The notes beneath the pieces were generated by a model that saw only the letters and a list, made by a program, of their open reading frames with translations, was not told where the DNA came from and did no database searches. DNA of 64,000 nucleotides, taken from positions 1 to 64,000 of the forward strand of contig JAWLHU010000013.1 in the NCBI GenBank assembly GCA_041690255.1. Reading direction: 5' to 3'. A program made the translations under genes and the position numbers. The DNA is from JAWLHU01 sp041690255. Its GTDB lineage: Bacteria; Bacillota; Sulfobacillia; Symbiobacteriales; Symbiobacteriaceae. Position 1 is the stretch's first letter. Each line of letters begins with the position of its first letter. This document shows positions 51,288 to 59,470 of this stretch, piece after piece.

Positions 51288-52184
51288 TTGCCACTGACCA
51301 ATCTCAGGCGCCACCTCGAATGCGGGGAATATGTACAAGCCCGGCGCGAGGCGGAACGCTTGATCCAATTTGGTGATCTCGTGGGTGAGGACCTCGTGCA
51401 GGCCTATCGTGGGGCAGCACTGGCTCATTACCACGTGCACGAGGTGTTCGCTGCCATCAAACTAGGGGAGTGCGCTCTTGCGCGAGCCCGACAAATGGGG
51501 AACTGGAGACTGATCGGCAAGGTCCGATTCGATCTGGGAGAGTTCCATCTCACCGGAGGTGACTACCAGTTCGCACACGACTACCTCATGCAGTTTCTCA
51601 CAGACCTCGAGCTGTATCCGGACCTTTCCGGTACGAGGGCGTGGACACACCACAAGCTAGGCCTCCTTTTCCGGTACCGTCGAGACTTTGCCAGTGCCGT
51701 CTCCGCCCATCGGACGGCTGCAGAACTGCACCGGCAGAGCGGCGACGGGGCCGGGGCTCTGGAGGCAGTGCGAGGAATGATCTGGTGCTACTTGACTATG
51801 GGTGAACCTGAAAAGGCTTGGCCTCTTCTTGACCAGTTGACCACCCAGGTGGCCGACAGGCCCAATCCGCACATGACAGCCAGTCTGCTGACAGACTTAG
51901 CCTACTACTATCAGCAGACAGGAGACCTCGGCACCTCGACGGACTACTGTGCCGAGGTCATGGCCCCCGGCCGATCGGGCGTGGACGATCACATCCTCGC
52001 CACCGCCTGTGTCATCGCCGGCGAGAACGCCTTCATGCTTGATAGATGGAGCGAGGCACAGATCTTCACAAAACTGGCCCAGGAATATGCCCTGAACGCC
52101 ATGCAGTCGGCCTTGATCAACCGGGCAAATGCCTTGCAGCGCCGCCTACACGAGAACAGGACCACAACCACGCCAGCCTCGTGA
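51288..52184 (+). CDS. TPR-repeat protein, candidate peptide-sensing regulator
   Basis: 298 residues from a TTG at 51288 with a strong AGGGGGGAA site. Almost wholly helical, with about six tetratricopeptide-like hairpins; clear ones include AYRGAALAHYHVHEVFAAIK, HHKLGLLFRYRRDFASAVSA, ARGMIWCYLTMGEPEKA-like and TDLAYYYQQTGDLGTSTDY. No helix-turn-helix and no signal peptide. The layout (TPR protein gene followed by a tiny exported-peptide gene) is that of Rap-Phr and RNPP systems, in which the TPR groove binds the re-imported peptide. Direct similarity to Rap is not visible, so the role is an inference. Confidence 0.7.
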   Translation: MPLTNLRRHLECGEYVQARREAERLIQFGDLVGEDLVQAYRGAALAHYHVHEVFAAIKLGECALARARQMGNWRLIGKVRFDLGEFHLTGGDYQFAHDYLMQFLTDLELYPDLSGTRAWTHHKLGLLFRYRRDFASAVSAHRTAAELHRQSGDGAGALEAVRGMIWCYLTMGEPEKAWPLLDQLTTQVADRPNPHMTASLLTDLAYYYQQTGDLGTSTDYCAEVMAPGRSGVDDHILATACVIAGENAFMLDRWSEAQIFTKLAQEYALNAMQSALINRANALQRRLHENRTTTTPAS

Positions 52185-52193
52185 TTCCCACGA

Positions 52194-52217
52194 TTTGGTG
52201 GCCTTCGGGCCACCAAA
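52194..52217 (+). terminator. UUCG-capped hairpin after the TPR gene
   Basis: A perfect 10-bp stem TTTGGTGGCC with its complement is closed by the stable TTCG tetraloop, ten bases after the TPR stop. No T-run follows, so it may protect the mRNA end or pause polymerase. A second stem, TTTTCGCT with AGCGAAAA around GAC, follows at 52230-52248. Confidence 0.5.
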
Positions 52218-52289
52218 CGCTGCCAACCGTTTTCGCTGACAGCGAAAAGACTGGACAAGAGAACCAAAACGAAGAGTTTCGGGCGTCTA

Positions 52290-52322
52290 CCCAAAGAAAA
52301 AAGCCCGGCACCAGAGGTGCCG
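52290..52322 (-). terminator. Minus-strand terminator lying beyond the peptide gene
   Basis: On the minus strand CCCGGCACC pairs with GGTGCCGGG around TCT and is followed by CTTTTTTCTTTGGG, a clear intrinsic terminator. The only minus-strand gene upstream is the XRE regulator ending at 52580. Its transcript, if it reaches this point, would be antisense to the whole peptide gene. Another stem (GGCGGACCG with CGGTCTGCC) lies at 52350-52373. Confidence 0.65.
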
Positions 52323-52406
52323 GGAGACGTCCCGAAGGATGAAATCCTGGCGGACCGGGGCAACGGTCTGCCAAGGCAAGGTCCAAATGTGAAAGGGGAC
52401 TGCAAC

Positions 52407-52508
52407 ATGAGGAAGATCCTGGTTGCTCTGTTCGTTCTGGCTAGCATGCTGGCAATGGCATCCATGGTTCTCGCAGAGGTCCGGACGGGCGGCCCCGGCG
52501 GCCTCTAG
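52407..52508 (+). CDS. 33-residue exported peptide, candidate Phr-like signal
   Basis: A tiny gene with a good ribosome binding site (AAAGGGGA, seven bases before the ATG). The product has a classic Sec signal peptide: MRK start, hydrophobic core ILVALFVLASMLAMASM, then V-L-A as a signal peptidase I site. That leaves the mature decapeptide EVRTGGPGGL. Too short for a structural protein, it has the form of secreted pro-peptides of Bacillota quorum-sensing systems. It lies about 220 bp after the TPR gene on the same strand and faces the XRE gene. Real translation is not proven; the intact signal peptide and site make it likely. Confidence 0.65.
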   Translation: MRKILVALFVLASMLAMASMVLAEVRTGGPGGL

Positions 52509-52543
52509 CTCGTTAAGGGGACGCAGGCCGCACGGAACATGGT

Positions 52544-52576
52544 GGGCCTGTCTCGAATGAGAGGTCAGGCAGGCCC
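52544..52576. terminator. Hairpin between the peptide and XRE genes
   Basis: GGGCCTG pairs with CAGGCCC, with an inner TCTC-GAAT-GAGA stem, right at the stop codon of the minus-strand XRE gene. There is no T-run. It could act weakly on both strands. Confidence 0.4.
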
Positions 52577-52579
52577 CCA

Positions 52580-53257
52580 TTACTTCCGGCTCTGGAGCTC
52601 CCGAATCAGTTTGACGAGTTCTTCAGGAGTGATCTTGGCGTGAGCTGCAAGGGCGATGGCTTCGGCGTATGCCATCAGACGGTCGAGAGGCAGCAGCTCG
52701 CCTGAGGGTGCCTCCATTTGGCCGATGGCGAAGAAGCGGGAGGGAATACCGGTGATCCGACTGATTTGCGTCAGCGACAACGGGCTGAGTTCGGTGCCTC
52801 GCTCGAGTACATCGTTCAGTGCACGGACGGAGAGGCCCAGCTGATAGGCCACCACCGGGCGCGTGAACCTGTCGGGGAACTCCCGGCACAGGAAGTCCAC
52901 CACCAAGGCGAACCGCTCCTCTACCGACTTGAGTGCAAGCCGGTCCCACTCGGACTTGGCCAGGCCGGTGTAGTACTCGTTGAACCGCTGCCGAATGGTG
53001 TAGGCCTGACCACTGATCAACATGGCCGCCCTGTCATCGTGATCAGGTCCAGGAACCTCACCCATGATCCAGGCCACGCTGACATTCAGTGCATTCGCCA
53101 GGCGACCTAGGGCGTCAATCGTAGGGTTCTTCTTGGCACCCTTCTCGAGTTGCGAAATGTACCCGATCGCCAGCCCGCTTCGCTCGCTCACCTGCTGCAA
53201 GATGAGCGCCTGTTGATTGCGGGCCCACGCAAGCCGTTCCCCCATGCTGGTGTTCAC
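52580..53257 (-). CDS. XRE-family transcriptional regulator
   Basis: 225 residues. An N-terminal Cro/C1-type helix-turn-helix (about 6-65: MGERLAWARNQQALILQQVS, GYISQLEKG, PTIDALGRLANALNVSVAWIM) joins a C-terminal alpha-helical domain (88-180). That domain also occurs in the protein encoded at 16894-17469. The domain may be a second HTH-like or dimerisation unit (SPLSLTQISRITGIPSRFFAIG). It is convergent to the peptide gene. It probably regulates its own promoter or the TPR-peptide pair; no autoregulation is shown by sequence alone. Confidence 0.82.
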   Translation of the reverse strand: MNTSMGERLAWARNQQALILQQVSERSGLAIGYISQLEKGAKKNPTIDALGRLANALNVSVAWIMGEVPGPDHDDRAAMLISGQAYTIRQRFNEYYTGLAKSEWDRLALKSVEERFALVVDFLCREFPDRFTRPVVAYQLGLSVRALNDVLERGTELSPLSLTQISRITGIPSRFFAIGQMEAPSGELLPLDRLMAYAEAIALAAHAKITPEELVKLIRELQSRK

Positions 53258-53311
53258 TTGGACTTACCCCCCTATCGGCCCGCATCAATCCCCCTGCGAG
53301 CCTGTAACCTT

Positions 53312-53340
53312 AATTTACCATTCATGGCGGAGTTCGTCAA
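53312..53340 (-). promoter_or_regulatory. Promoter of the XRE gene
   Basis: On the minus strand TTGACG (53335-53340), a 17-bp spacer and TAAATT (53312-53317). An imperfect dyad beginning GTAA and ending TTAC covers the -10 and could be the regulator's own operator. Confidence 0.65.
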
Positions 53341-53370
53341 CTAGCATCAGGGTTATTTGGCAGAAAATAG

Positions 53371-53402
53371 AAAAAGAAGACCCCCTCTGCTTTCGGGGAG
53401 CC
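53371..53402 (-). terminator. Terminator of the phosphofructokinase gene
   Basis: On the minus strand GGCTCCCC pairs with GGGGGTC around GAAAGCAGA and is followed by TTCTTTTTC. It lies just past the stop at 53416. Confidence 0.8.
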
Positions 53403-53415
53403 TTCTCTACTGACC

Positions 53416-54474
53416 CTACTTGTCTCCGAATGAGATGTTCAGTGCCCTGGCCGCCTTAACCAGATCTCCGTCAACAGGGACCGAACGCACCTTGCCACTT
53501 ACCTCTTCCAAAGGAACTGCAATCAACTGGTTCCCCCGAAGCGCCACCATCTGACCGTACCGCCGCTCTATCGCTAGTTCTGCGGCCGCAACACCGTAGC
53601 GAGTGGAGAGAATCCGGTCGAAAGACGTCGGGCTTCCCCCACGCTGAACGTGTCCAAGGACCGTTACCCGAGCCTCAAGTCCTGTCAGCATCTCCAAGCG
53701 AGTTGCGACGAACTGGCCAATCCCTCCCAGCCGTATAGGGTCATGGCTGCCAGCAATCGTCTGCTTCACGACCATCTGCCCGTCGGGGGTCCTTGCACCC
53801 TCAGCCACAACGACGATGCTGAAAAACTTACCCGCCTCTCGCCGCTGATTGATCGTTTGGGCTACGGTCTCCAAGGTAAAGGGGATTTCCGGGATCAAGA
53901 TTGCGTCTGCCCCGCCCGCAAGACCAGATGCCAGAGCGATCCAACCTGCGTAGCGACCCATTACTTCCAGGACCATGACACGGTGATGCGACTCCGCGGT
54001 GGTATGCAATCGGTCCAGGGCTTCTGTGGCAGTAGCGACCGCTGTATCAAAACCGAAGGTCTGATCGGTCGCCTCCAGGTCGTTGTCAATGGTCTTCGGC
54101 ACGCCAATCGTGGGAAGTCCACGCTGGTTCGCCTCGTTGGCCACGGCCAGGGTTCCGTCTCCACCGATGACCACGATTGATTCGACTCCCAGCGCCTGAA
54201 CGTGGCGCAGACAATCATCAAACCGATCCTCTCCGTGGTAGTTGAAGGGGTTGTCGCGATTTGATGTACCCAGGATCGTTCCGCCTCTGGGCAGGATACC
54301 TGAGATCGCTTTGCTGTGCAGGATTTGAAACTCTCCTAGCACCAGGCCCTTGTACCCATCACGAAAACCCACAACCTCGATTCCTTCACCGTGTAACCGC
54401 TTAACAACCGCTCGGATGACGGCGTTCAGTCCCGGGGCATCGCCTCCACCAGTCAAAATTCCGATGCGTCGCAA
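53416..54474 (-). CDS. pfkA: 6-phosphofructokinase, group III type
   Basis: 352 residues from a TTG at 54474 that has GAGGAGGT seven bases upstream. It phosphorylates fructose 6-phosphate to the 1,6-bisphosphate. ILTGGGDAPGLNAVIR, VIGGDGTLAVA, PKTIDNDLEATDQTFGF (catalytic Asp127/Asp129) and MGRYAGWIALASGLAGGAD are present. In E. coli numbering residue 104 is Gly (favouring ATP) while residue 124 is Lys (as in pyrophosphate-using enzymes), a mixed pattern also found in some group III enzymes. The phosphate donor is therefore open, ATP somewhat more likely. Confidence 0.93.
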   Translation of the reverse strand: MRRIGILTGGGDAPGLNAVIRAVVKRLHGEGIEVVGFRDGYKGLVLGEFQILHSKAISGILPRGGTILGTSNRDNPFNYHGEDRFDDCLRHVQALGVESIVVIGGDGTLAVANEANQRGLPTIGVPKTIDNDLEATDQTFGFDTAVATATEALDRLHTTAESHHRVMVLEVMGRYAGWIALASGLAGGADAILIPEIPFTLETVAQTINQRREAGKFFSIVVVAEGARTPDGQMVVKQTIAGSHDPIRLGGIGQFVATRLEMLTGLEARVTVLGHVQRGGSPTSFDRILSTRYGVAAAELAIERRYGQMVALRGNQLIAVPLEEVSGKVRSVPVDGDLVKAARALNISFGDK

Positions 54475-54569
54475 ATCCACGACCTCCTCTACGATGGGGG
54501 GTGAGACCACTAGCACGAACAATGCCCGCCGCCCGGCAGGGGCGACGGGCGCACTGCAACCTGTATTGG

Positions 54570-55406
54570 CTAGACCAACTTCATAAAGGCCTCCAGGAGC
54601 GCCTGAGACACCGGACCGGGCCGACCATTACCTACGACCTTTCCATCGATCTCCACGATAGGCATCAGTTCAGAGGTGGTCGACGTAACCCACATCTCGC
54701 TGCACCGGGAGAGCTGATCGACAGAAATCCCCTCTTCCCGAACGGTATAGCCCAGCTGGAGGGCCAGACCGAGGACAACATCGCGGGTGATGCCGCCCAG
54801 AATGTAGTTGCACATCGGATAGGTACGGATCTCCCCATCCAAAACCGCCATGAAGTTGGAGGAGGAGCCTTCAATGGCGTAACCGTCCCGGACGAAGATC
54901 GCTTCATAGGCCCCGGCTTCAGCGGCCTTCTGCTTGGCCAGGACATTCGGCAGGAGTGCGACCGATTTGATATCGCAGCGGGCCCAACGCTGATCAGGCG
55001 TCGTGACCGCCTTGACACCATCCCGATGCCCAGCGACGTTCGGGACGAAAGGCCGGCCGATGACCACGACAAATGGCCTGGTCTCACCGGAGGGAAACGC
55101 ATGGGTGCGGGGGTTGTAAGCACCGCGGCTGACCTGAATATAGATTGTCGCCTCGGAGAGGTTATTCAGGGAGATCAGTTCCCGGGAGACGCGGTCGATC
55201 TCGGCCAGATCCGGCTCGGGCATGCTAAGCTCGCGGGCACTGCGAGCCAAGCGCTTCAGATGCCCCTCCATTTGGAAGGGCTTTCCACCATAAACTCGGG
55301 CAACTTCGTAAATGCCATCGGCGAGCAAAAAGGAACGATCCTCCACGGGGATGACTGCCTCTTCGTAGGGAACAAACCTTCCGTTTAGGTAGACCGTGAG
55401 CGACAA
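54570..55406 (-). CDS. dat: D-amino-acid transaminase (class IV aminotransferase)
   Basis: 278 residues from the TTG at 55406; the frame is open to 55457. Fold-type IV PLP enzyme. The D-alanine transaminase hallmark SRGAYNPRTHAFP follows the YIQV strand, the PLP lysine is in CDIKSVALLPNVLAKQKA, and EGSSSNFMAV plus GGITRDVVL bind the cofactor phosphate. It makes D-glutamate and D-alanine for peptidoglycan. Branched-chain transaminase is less likely given the R-x-H motif. Confidence 0.88.
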   Translation of the reverse strand: MSLTVYLNGRFVPYEEAVIPVEDRSFLLADGIYEVARVYGGKPFQMEGHLKRLARSARELSMPEPDLAEIDRVSRELISLNNLSEATIYIQVSRGAYNPRTHAFPSGETRPFVVVIGRPFVPNVAGHRDGVKAVTTPDQRWARCDIKSVALLPNVLAKQKAAEAGAYEAIFVRDGYAIEGSSSNFMAVLDGEIRTYPMCNYILGGITRDVVLGLALQLGYTVREEGISVDQLSRCSEMWVTSTTSELMPIVEIDGKVVGNGRPGPVSQALLEAFMKLV

Positions 55407-55512
55407 GCCGACCAACCTCCCCACCTGACTTAGGACCGTGTATTCACGATAACACAACGGTTCTCCCTCTTCAATCCAGCCTTCTATCTAGCCCCAGTGG
55501 AGGTGATAGTTC

Positions 55513-56556
55513 ATGCGCTTTCCCATCTGGTTCCTGGGAACTCTCCTCCTCCTCCAGGCCTGTGCCCTGGCCCAGCCCACTGCCGCAACCGGACCTGCTC
55601 CGGTACCCTCGGCTGCTCAGCCTGCCGTGGAGGGGCCGGGTAGTCAAAGCTATGCACGCCGCGGACTGGAGGCGCTTCGCAACCGTCTTCTACACGGTGG
55701 GAGTATCGACGAGCCGCTGACCGAGGGAGTCTCGCGCTGCCTTCAAGCCGAGGGTGGGGAGCAAATGATCTGTGCATACGGACCGTCACCCGACCAACCA
55801 GTCACATTGGTCCTTCTCTGGCCCGATGACGGCGATTGGCACGGACAACTCTACCCGCAGGCACGGGATGGCATTGCGGCTGAACGCCGTGATCTGTTCG
55901 CCCCGCGGGGCTGTGCCTTCGGTTGCTTCAGCCAGGTTCGTAAGGTTCGGTCGGGGCAGGGGACAGATGGGCCGGAACTACTGGTCGTGGTCGACCTCGG
56001 GGCACAGGCAGAGAGCCCGATGGAGGAGGTTCACCTGCTCCGTCTGGTCAATGGCGCCTGGGAGATCACCTGGCTGCCGGGATCTGGAGACTGGAACTGG
56101 GGCCATGCCAAGGTCGCCCTGCCTGATTCGGGAATTACCGATTTCCGGGTCCGCTCCTCATCGTGGTGGCGCGAGGACCGGTTCAGCCGGTACTTCGCAG
56201 AGCAGGAGTCGGGAGAGCACAGGTGGTTCGCTGAGCGTTGGGTGCGAAAAGCCAGCGGCTTTATGCTTCGGAATCAAGTGGAAGAACCAAGTCCATACAG
56301 CAGTCTAGTCCGGTTGGTCCACTTCTTGAGTACCGCCGACGATGACCGGGCTCGGGAGTTCCTCGGTCCAGACCTGGGTCTTGAAGAGGCGCGCGAAGCC
56401 CTGGCGCAGGATCCGCCACGCCAGGGCTGGGCCATGAGGCGAATCGGGGAGTTGACCTTCGAGATCGACCGGAAGGGAAATGGGGAGTATGACCTGTCGG
56501 TCCGATTCTCTCGCGTGGAAGACAAGTACAAGTTAACGGAGATCGTTGCCCGGTAA
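55513..56556 (+). CDS. Predicted lipoprotein of unknown function
   Basis: 347 residues with a lipoprotein signal (MRFPIWFLGTLLLLQAC, acylated Cys17) and an Ala/Pro-rich linker. The mature part has several tryptophan-rich beta segments (PDDGDWHGQLYPQ, NGAWEITWLPGSGDWNWG) and two cysteines close together (RGCAFGCFSQ). No known domain recognised. Likely on the outer face of the membrane. It is convergent with the patatin-like gene; only 13 bp separate the two stop codons and no hairpin fits between them. Confidence 0.68.
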   Translation: MRFPIWFLGTLLLLQACALAQPTAATGPAPVPSAAQPAVEGPGSQSYARRGLEALRNRLLHGGSIDEPLTEGVSRCLQAEGGEQMICAYGPSPDQPVTLVLLWPDDGDWHGQLYPQARDGIAAERRDLFAPRGCAFGCFSQVRKVRSGQGTDGPELLVVVDLGAQAESPMEEVHLLRLVNGAWEITWLPGSGDWNWGHAKVALPDSGITDFRVRSSSWWREDRFSRYFAEQESGEHRWFAERWVRKASGFMLRNQVEEPSPYSSLVRLVHFLSTADDDRAREFLGPDLGLEEAREALAQDPPRQGWAMRRIGELTFEIDRKGNGEYDLSVRFSRVEDKYKLTEIVAR

Positions 56557-56569
56557 GGTTCGGCTGCGA

Positions 56570-58564
56570 TTACCTGCGCCACCGTAGGGCCAACCCCAGG
56601 AGCAGGCCAAGTGTAAGCGGGAAGAGGCTGGTTCCCAGGAGCAGCCAGAAGCGGAAGGGTTCGTACTCGGCGGGGAAGCGAATCCAGCCAAACCAGGCAC
56701 CGATAAGCATCACGAACCCATGGGCGATGGAGAGAAGGAGGACCAACCCCAGGAGACGGACAAGGAGTTGCCCACCACCTGAGTGTCGAAGCCCGGCCGC
56801 CTCGAGAATTACGACTAGCAGGCGTCCGGCCATTCGCCAGAGCGGCCCGCGGTTCTGCCAGAGATGGCGCCAATTGAGACCATCCTCACGCAGCGGGGGG
56901 AGTTCCGGTGGATCAGGAACGACATATCCAGGGATCGCCTCTCTCAACCAGAGGTGAGCATAGTACCGACCAACCTCGTAATCATGCCTGAGGAACTCTG
57001 CGGAGAAGAAGCCGCCAAAGTTGTGAAGTTCCTCCCCCTGCAGAATGCGAGGATCCTCCGGAGTAATATCGTTGAGACCTACCCAGGGCTGGGTCAGCCC
57101 GAGGCTGATGGCCAAGGAGGTGTGAATCTCCTGTAGCACCGCTTGGTGGGCCACTGGATCGTCCTTGTCCAGCCCCCACAGACCGAGGTATGCCCCACGC
57201 AACTCGATTAGCGCATCTTGAACCACGCCGTGCGCCTCCCGAACTCGGCCAGGAGGTAGCCGTTCGAGCCACTCCAAATCGACGTAGAAACCGTCGCCGG
57301 AGAGCCATTCGTAGAACTCGTGCACCGACCGGGCGAACAGATCAGGTGCAATGAGCCCCAGGGGCCCCTCCTCTCCGTTGAGTGCGGTCCCGGCCCGCCT
57401 GAGGACATCCAGCTCGGGATATCGCTGGGCAAACCGGTGCCTGGCCTCAAGTGGCGTCGGAATCTGGCGGTCAACAGTGATGTGTCGACCCAAATCTGCC
57501 AGGAAGCGAAAGAGCCGGTTCAGTTTCTGGTTCGAAGTGTGAACACGTGGTCGCCCTGTGTAAGGTGAGGAGGCCAGAGTCCAGAGGTCGACCGCCCGAG
57601 AAAACAGGTCGAACCAGGTTCTGTGGGTGCCCCGCCGAATTGTGTCGGGAGTGGTGTAAGGTGGCTCCGGCTCGATGAACAGAACACACCGGCGGGGATC
57701 ATAGACCAGCGAACGGAGCCCGGGTTCGCCGCGCCCACCGGTCACCAGGGGTAGGGCGGCGATCGCCCGCTCAGCTGGCTGGTTGTCCAAGATCCCGCCG
57801 TCGGCGTAGAGCATTTTCGCCTGGATTCGCGGATCGGACTGGTTCAACTGTTCCAACCGGTCGTCGTTCTCCCAGAGTTCCTCCAACTGGCCTGGGATGC
57901 TGATTCGCTCGGCCCAAGGTACCGAGACCGGGTCAAAAGCGCCCGGAAAGGAAGAACTTGCCTGTGCCACCTGTCCCACCCGTCGCCAGATGGCGGATGG
58001 ATAGGGTGACCGGTCTGGCCGGCCCGCGTCTGGCGGGGTAAACCGAAAGGTTACGGCCTCGGTGAACTGGTGTCCTTCACCGGACCCGTCGATCGGGGGG
58101 AGGCCGTCCAGGTTGGTCAGGGTCATGGTCAGGCAGAGTCGGGGCGCCGGGAACCCGGGTCGAAAACTCCGTTCCACAGAATCCTTCACCAGGGTCTCCG
58201 CAAGGATGCGACGGACAGCTGCCGAGGAGAGAATCCCTCGATCGAGCAACTTCCCTCGGCGTTTCGCCTCCTCTGCTCCCTCATACCCATCTGCCAGTTG
58301 CTGGAGCGTGTACTCGGTCCAACGCGGTAGGATCTGTTCATAGGGGACGCCCGTCACCAGGCACTTGGCGGTCATCGCACCGACCAGGGCGCCCGCAGAT
58401 GCCCCGGCGATCACATCGACAGTGAGGGGAGCCCCTGCCTTGAGCGCTCGCATCAACTCGTAGAGCACCCCAGCCTCGAAGGTGCCAAGCGCAACGGCAC
58501 CGGAGAGAACCAGCACCAGGCGCATCGGCTCAGAGCCAGACTCGTGTCGATCCTCTTCTGCCAT
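56570..58564 (-). CDS. Patatin-like phospholipase with C-terminal membrane segments
   Basis: About 664 residues from the ATG at 58564 (AAGGAG upstream). The patatin domain (about 13-330) has the oxyanion region LVLSGAVALGTFEAGV, nucleophile GASAGALVGA (G-x-S-x-G) and catalytic Asp in YADGGILDNQP. A further region of unknown fold ends in two hydrophobic segments near the C-terminus (LLVRLLGLVLLLSIAHGFVM, WLLLGTSLFPLTLGLLLGLA). It probably acts on membrane lipids at the inner membrane face. The oxyanion motif has Ser-Gly-Ala instead of the usual Gly-Gly-Gly. Confidence 0.85.
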   Translation of the reverse strand: MAEEDRHESGSEPMRLVLVLSGAVALGTFEAGVLYELMRALKAGAPLTVDVIAGASAGALVGAMTAKCLVTGVPYEQILPRWTEYTLQQLADGYEGAEEAKRRGKLLDRGILSSAAVRRILAETLVKDSVERSFRPGFPAPRLCLTMTLTNLDGLPPIDGSGEGHQFTEAVTFRFTPPDAGRPDRSPYPSAIWRRVGQVAQASSSFPGAFDPVSVPWAERISIPGQLEELWENDDRLEQLNQSDPRIQAKMLYADGGILDNQPAERAIAALPLVTGGRGEPGLRSLVYDPRRCVLFIEPEPPYTTPDTIRRGTHRTWFDLFSRAVDLWTLASSPYTGRPRVHTSNQKLNRLFRFLADLGRHITVDRQIPTPLEARHRFAQRYPELDVLRRAGTALNGEEGPLGLIAPDLFARSVHEFYEWLSGDGFYVDLEWLERLPPGRVREAHGVVQDALIELRGAYLGLWGLDKDDPVAHQAVLQEIHTSLAISLGLTQPWVGLNDITPEDPRILQGEELHNFGGFFSAEFLRHDYEVGRYYAHLWLREAIPGYVVPDPPELPPLREDGLNWRHLWQNRGPLWRMAGRLLVVILEAAGLRHSGGGQLLVRLLGLVLLLSIAHGFVMLIGAWFGWIRFPAEYEPFRFWLLLGTSLFPLTLGLLLGLALRWRR

Positions 58565-58636
58565 CCTCCTCACTCCTTGGAAGCTACGGGGAGGGACCCT
58601 CAAACCGCCGTAGCAGAATGGGGTCCCCCTGTTTCC

Positions 58637-59401
58637 TCATGTTACGGTAGTAGGATACGAACCCAACGCCCCTGGATACGGAAGCGTCCTTCGGGTTAAC
58701 TCACTCCAGTCGCCGGCCGTGACCAAGGACCAGAGTGGTATCTCCGCGTATGCCGCTGCATCCGCAAACGGGTTCCGATGCCAAGCGGGTGGCAGTTCAT
58801 CTCCCTCGGTCATGATGCCCCGTACCCACAGGCGATGGAACCGGTCAAACTCCGCAGCCTGCTTGCTCCCCACCTGACCGCCACGCGAGATGATTGCACC
58901 GGGCGGAGCGAGAGGCGCCATCTGGCGGGACAGAGCGGCCAGACCGGCACCGAGGCCGTTGTGGATCAGGTTCTCCAGCGCCGGACTGAGCGTGCAGCAG
59001 ATGAAGAGCCGGCAGACCAGGGGACGGTGCTCATAAACCGTGCAGAGCCCGTCGGGAGAGAGAAACGTGCACGGGTAGGAACGAAATCGGACGAGGCCTC
59101 GGGCCCGATCGTCTGGGTCGCAATACCGGGCCAGAAGTTCGGCATTGGTAAGCCCATGCGCCCCCCTGATCGCTGCGAAGCCGATGGGATCCGGTGCAAT
59201 CGGGCTCGTACTGCAGCAGCTATTACTACACCCCCGGCACTCGCCAGGTCCCCTTAGTTGCAGCTTGTACAGGCCACCATGCCACCCTGCGAACGGCTGC
59301 ATGGCGTCAATCAAGTCCTGGAGGGATGCATCGGGCTCCAGGATAATCAGATCAAGGCCTGTGAGCTGATTGATTCGCTTCGGCTGTAGTACGACTTTCA
59401 C
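58637..59401 (-). CDS. YkgJ-family cysteine cluster protein
   Basis: 254 residues. The cysteine pattern CRGCSNSCC near residue 55, then CTFLSPDGLCTVYEHRPLVC, is that of the YkgJ/CxxCxxCC family, thought to bind zinc or an iron-sulfur cluster. Role unknown. The C-terminal part (FADAAAYAEIPLWSLV) has no known motif. It sits 70 bp upstream of the patatin-like gene's start region and 70 bp downstream of the chemoreceptor gene, all on the minus strand. Confidence 0.78.
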   Translation of the reverse strand: MKVVLQPKRINQLTGLDLIILEPDASLQDLIDAMQPFAGWHGGLYKLQLRGPGECRGCSNSCCSTSPIAPDPIGFAAIRGAHGLTNAELLARYCDPDDRARGLVRFRSYPCTFLSPDGLCTVYEHRPLVCRLFICCTLSPALENLIHNGLGAGLAALSRQMAPLAPPGAIISRGGQVGSKQAAEFDRFHRLWVRGIMTEGDELPPAWHRNPFADAAAYAEIPLWSLVTAGDWSELTRRTLPYPGALGSYPTTVT

Positions 59402-59470
59402 GACAGCGTGACCTCCGTGGCATTCTGCTGCTGTTGATACGACACGGGGCGGGAGACGTCCTCCCCAGGC

